Assembly: GCA_937906635.1 (NCBI GenBank)
Contig: CALCYP010000042.1
Location: 1-29,574 of the forward strand
Direction: 5' to 3'
DNA length: 29,574 bases
Origin: an uncultured bacterium
GTDB lineage: Bacteria > Patescibacteriota > Gracilibacteria > Absconditabacterales > Absconditicoccaceae
Position numbers and translations under genes: made by a program. A model generated the notes under the pieces. The model had not been told where the DNA came from, searched no databases, and saw only the letters and a list, made by a program, of their open reading frames with translations. Of the stretch, positions 27,401 to 29,574 are shown one piece after another (the first letter of the stretch is position 1; every line of letters starts with the position of its first letter).

Positions 27401-29188
27401 CTATTGTGAATACATATTATTTACCATTGTATCATGCATTTCTTCCATATCGTCCATATTAAACAATGAACTTTGAGCAGAATTACTTATTTTTTTGATT
27501 ATTTGATCTCAGTCATTTAGTCCAGAGATTACTTGGGTCATATTATCATTTACAATTCATAATTCTACTTCTACTAAAAGTCAGCTACTATTTGTTACAT
27601 AAGATTTTTCTCAGATATACTGAATATATGTGGTCGGTACTTGTATTGTCTCTTTTTGCCTTTCGATTATAATTTTTACATTTGCAGTCATTCAGCCAAA
27701 AATTTTGTACTCTCATTTATCGATATGCACCTTTACAGTGTACGAAACGACTCATGCAGAAATATTCGCTTTGGTATCTATGTCGCTGATTTCTCCATAG
27801 AAAATTACTCAAGGATATGCATCAAATTCTACTTCAGCTGGCATTCATTCTTCCACTTGCACAATATCGATTTGATCCAATGCTATAGAAATTTCAATTA
27901 AATCAGGATTTTCAATGTAGATGAATTTTGGATTGGTTGCTGAAATTTTGTCTCAAATTTCAAAATCTATTTTTCTAATTTTTCAATCAAACGGAGCTGT
28001 AATTTGATAACTATCTAATCATTTTTTTGCTTTGTTTACAGTGATTTCTCATTGTTTTACAGTATTGGCTGCTATATTTTTTTGGCTATCTGTACCTCAA
28101 TTCTTGATATCTTGTAAACTTTTTTCCTGTAAACGAATAGTGTTTTCCAGACTCGCAATCTCATTTTCCTTGGCTTGAATGGCTATATCACTGCTATTTG
28201 AGTTTGAAAGATTGTTCAAAGTATTGTTTTGGTTCAAAATATTTGCCAATGTTGTTTTTGCCAAAGTACTACAATTTCAGACAATACTTTCAAAATTTCA
28301 AATCATAGCAGGAGTAAGAGTCTCATTTGTCTCACTATTTTCCAGTGCATTGTAGGCAGACTCACTCGCATCATAAATTGCTTGATACATGCTTTCAGCA
28401 GTTTTTAGAGCATTTGATAATCTGTATTTATTGTTCAAAGATATATTTCATAAGTCATCATAATCATCTTTCAAATCGTCCAAAAGACTATAACTTCTGG
28501 AAATCAAATTGTTTGTTTGCCTTTTGTAGCTAATATTTTTCCTAGATAAAAATTCTTCAAAAGCATCATTTTCGCTTTCGTACTTATTACTTACACCAAA
28601 AATTTTGTCCAAAGATATTATTGCTTTTTCTCATTGTGTGATATAATCTTTCACACTCAATGTAGTACTTTTTAGCACGGTATCATTATTATTTCATACT
28701 GCATCGATGTCTGAATTGTCCTCTAATTCATCCAATTGTTGTTTGGCTAATTTCAGAGCAGCTCTACTTTGTTCCAAAGCATTTTCAGCTTGTAATATTT
28801 GAGTATCGGTTCCTCAATTTTGCAAATCTTGATAGTTAATTTTTGCATTTTCCAGATTTAATTCTGCTTGCCTGATATCATTTTCAATACTTTCTGTATC
28901 TAAACTTGCCAATATTTGTCATTTTGTGACAAAATCTCATTCATTTACAAAGATTTCAGCCACATCTCATGGCAAGGAAAATCATAACATTTCCTCCTTT
29001 TTCAATTCGGCATTTCCATACACTTCAATAGTGTTTTCAATATCTCATATTGTGACAGTGTAGGTATTTATTTGAGTATCAGATTTATTTCTATTTCTTG
29101 TAAACAAAAAAATTAGTAGGATAAACAAAATTACAGCCACTAAAACAGTAAAAATAAATCATAAAACTTTTTTCAATATTTTTTTCAT
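27401..29188 (-). CDS. HlyD/MacA-like membrane-fusion (periplasmic adaptor) protein
   Basis: 595 residues. One N-terminal transmembrane helix (about 8-30), then the first half of a lipoyl domain (GFSLPGDVAEIFVNEGDFVTKGQILASLD), an unusually long Glu/Gln/Asn-rich coiled-coil hairpin (about 100-400), the second lipoyl half (ITAPFDGKIRKIDFEIGDKI), a beta-barrel (IDIVQVEEGMPAEVEFDAYPG) and a membrane-proximal domain (GLNDGDQIIKK). The protein links the ABC permease to the envelope exterior. A cell without a Gram-negative outer membrane does not need a TolC bridge, so the long hairpin is of interest. First gene of the export cluster. No CGA codon was seen. Confidence 0.93.
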
Positions 29189-29311
29189 GTTTGAATTTAA
29201 TTAACTACTATTTATATGATATTTATTCAATCTGTAATGTCAATAGAATTTTTTCTATATATAAATATATAAATGAAAAAATTAAGAAAAATGGTGAATC
29301 AGCAATGTTTG

Positions 29312-29406
29312 GCGAAAAATACCTCCCCAACGGGGAGGGGGACCGCTTGCGGTGGCGGGGGTTAACCCCCTCACCCCGATTTCATCGGGGAGCTCCCCGT
29401 AGGGGC
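29312..29406. repeat. GC-rich intergenic repeat, copy 4
   Basis: A series of adjacent hairpins: CCTCCCC-AAC-GGGGAGG, ACCGC-TT-GCGGT, GGGGGTTAACCCCC, CCCCGAT-TTC-ATCGGGG and CTCCCCGTAGGGG. Same style as copies 1 to 3, but the sequence is only partly shared. Confidence 0.65.
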
Positions 29407-29408
29407 GC

Positions 29409-29542
29409 TATATTCCATCAGTAATCCAAGTAACCCCGTGGTCAGAAAGGATGAGTCCCGGAGGGACGGAATATCAAATGGCTGAGGGTGAAACCATCAG
29501 CGAGGAATATGGAATAGGGAAGAATCCCGAAGGGATGATTCT
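29409..29542. repeat. Multi-stem structured element of unknown type
   Basis: TATTCCAT (29411-29418) pairs with ATGGAATA (29509-29516). Inside are GTCCC-GGA-GGGAC (29455-29467) and GCTGA-g-GGT-GAA-ACC-a-TCAGC (29481-29501). A further hairpin ATCCC-GAA-GGGAT (29524-29536) follows. It could be a folded non-coding RNA or a repeat; strand is undecided. Confidence 0.4.
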
Positions 29543-29574
29543 ATTATACAGATATAAATATAATAAAGAATCGT

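Larger units (their letters stand above)
29189..29574. other. Intergenic region with GC-rich repeats and structured element
   Basis: AT-rich to about 29310, where the promoter of the export cluster is expected but not identified. Then a GC-rich repeat (29312-29406) and a multi-stem block (29409-29542). No protein gene is supported; a 77-codon frame here is a shadow of the repeats. Confidence 0.5.

Noticed and set aside
29441..29475. Hammerhead ribozyme-like GGATGAGTCCC...GGGACGGAA
   Set aside because: GATGA-stem-resembling hammerhead core, but the required CU before GAUGA and the GAAA after stem II are not present (AGGATGA and GGAA instead).

Overview
The window looks like a chromosome segment of a Candidate Phyla Radiation (Patescibacteria) bacterium of the Absconditabacteria (SR1)/Gracilibacteria type. 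It is AT-rich, and nearly every gene is interrupted by in-frame TGA that aligns with conserved glycine: the DnaK nucleotide site, MetK loops, RF1 GGQ, the ABC signature and AAA Walker A. Read with TGA=Gly (code 25) the window resolves into about 20 intact, tightly packed genes. Read with the standard code it falls into fragments. A second deviation is visible: CGA sits where conserved tryptophan is expected (three sites in Tag, one each in MetK and CapA, several in a FISUMP-like domain). In an internally repeated protein CGA alternates with TGG in the same repeat column. I therefore read CGA, and perhaps CGG, as Trp; Arg at conserved sites uses AGA, AGG, CGT or CGC.

Layout. 1-155: 3' end of an IS30-like transposase. 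466-2382 (-): dnaK, with a CIRCE-like operator and a repeat-built leader. 2721-4541 (+): AAA ATPase with an acidic coiled-coil N-terminus. 4695-8246 (-): membrane-anchored protein, DUF362 protein, a small gene broken by a short repeat, and a lipoprotein. 8424-10614 (-): likely operon of a membrane-anchored protein, DNA-3-methyladenine glycosylase I (tag) and a sirtuin. 10851-12789 (+): MEMO-like and CapA-like proteins. 12790-16140 (-): large surface protein with Ig-like repeats, a FISUMP-like domain and SLH domains. 16283-16570 (+): small gene with unusual codon use. 16615-20695 (-): likely operon secG, peptide-binding protein, site-2 protease, prfA. 20851-22002 (+): lipoprotein. 22323-23573 (+): metK. 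23636-29188 (-): MacAB-like export cluster (membrane-fusion protein, ATPase, permease) and a C-terminally anchored, repetitive, probably beta-helical surface protein. 29189-29574: GC-rich structured repeats.

The genes combine housekeeping functions (DnaK, RF1, SecG, MetK), DNA repair and NAD-dependent deacylation, and a large share of envelope and surface proteins. This fits a small host-associated or episymbiotic cell. Intergenic DNA carries at least five kinds of interspersed palindromic repeat. Start codons lack Shine-Dalgarno sequences; promoters with 16-bp spacers are visible at several loci. No tRNA, rRNA or CRISPR array was seen.
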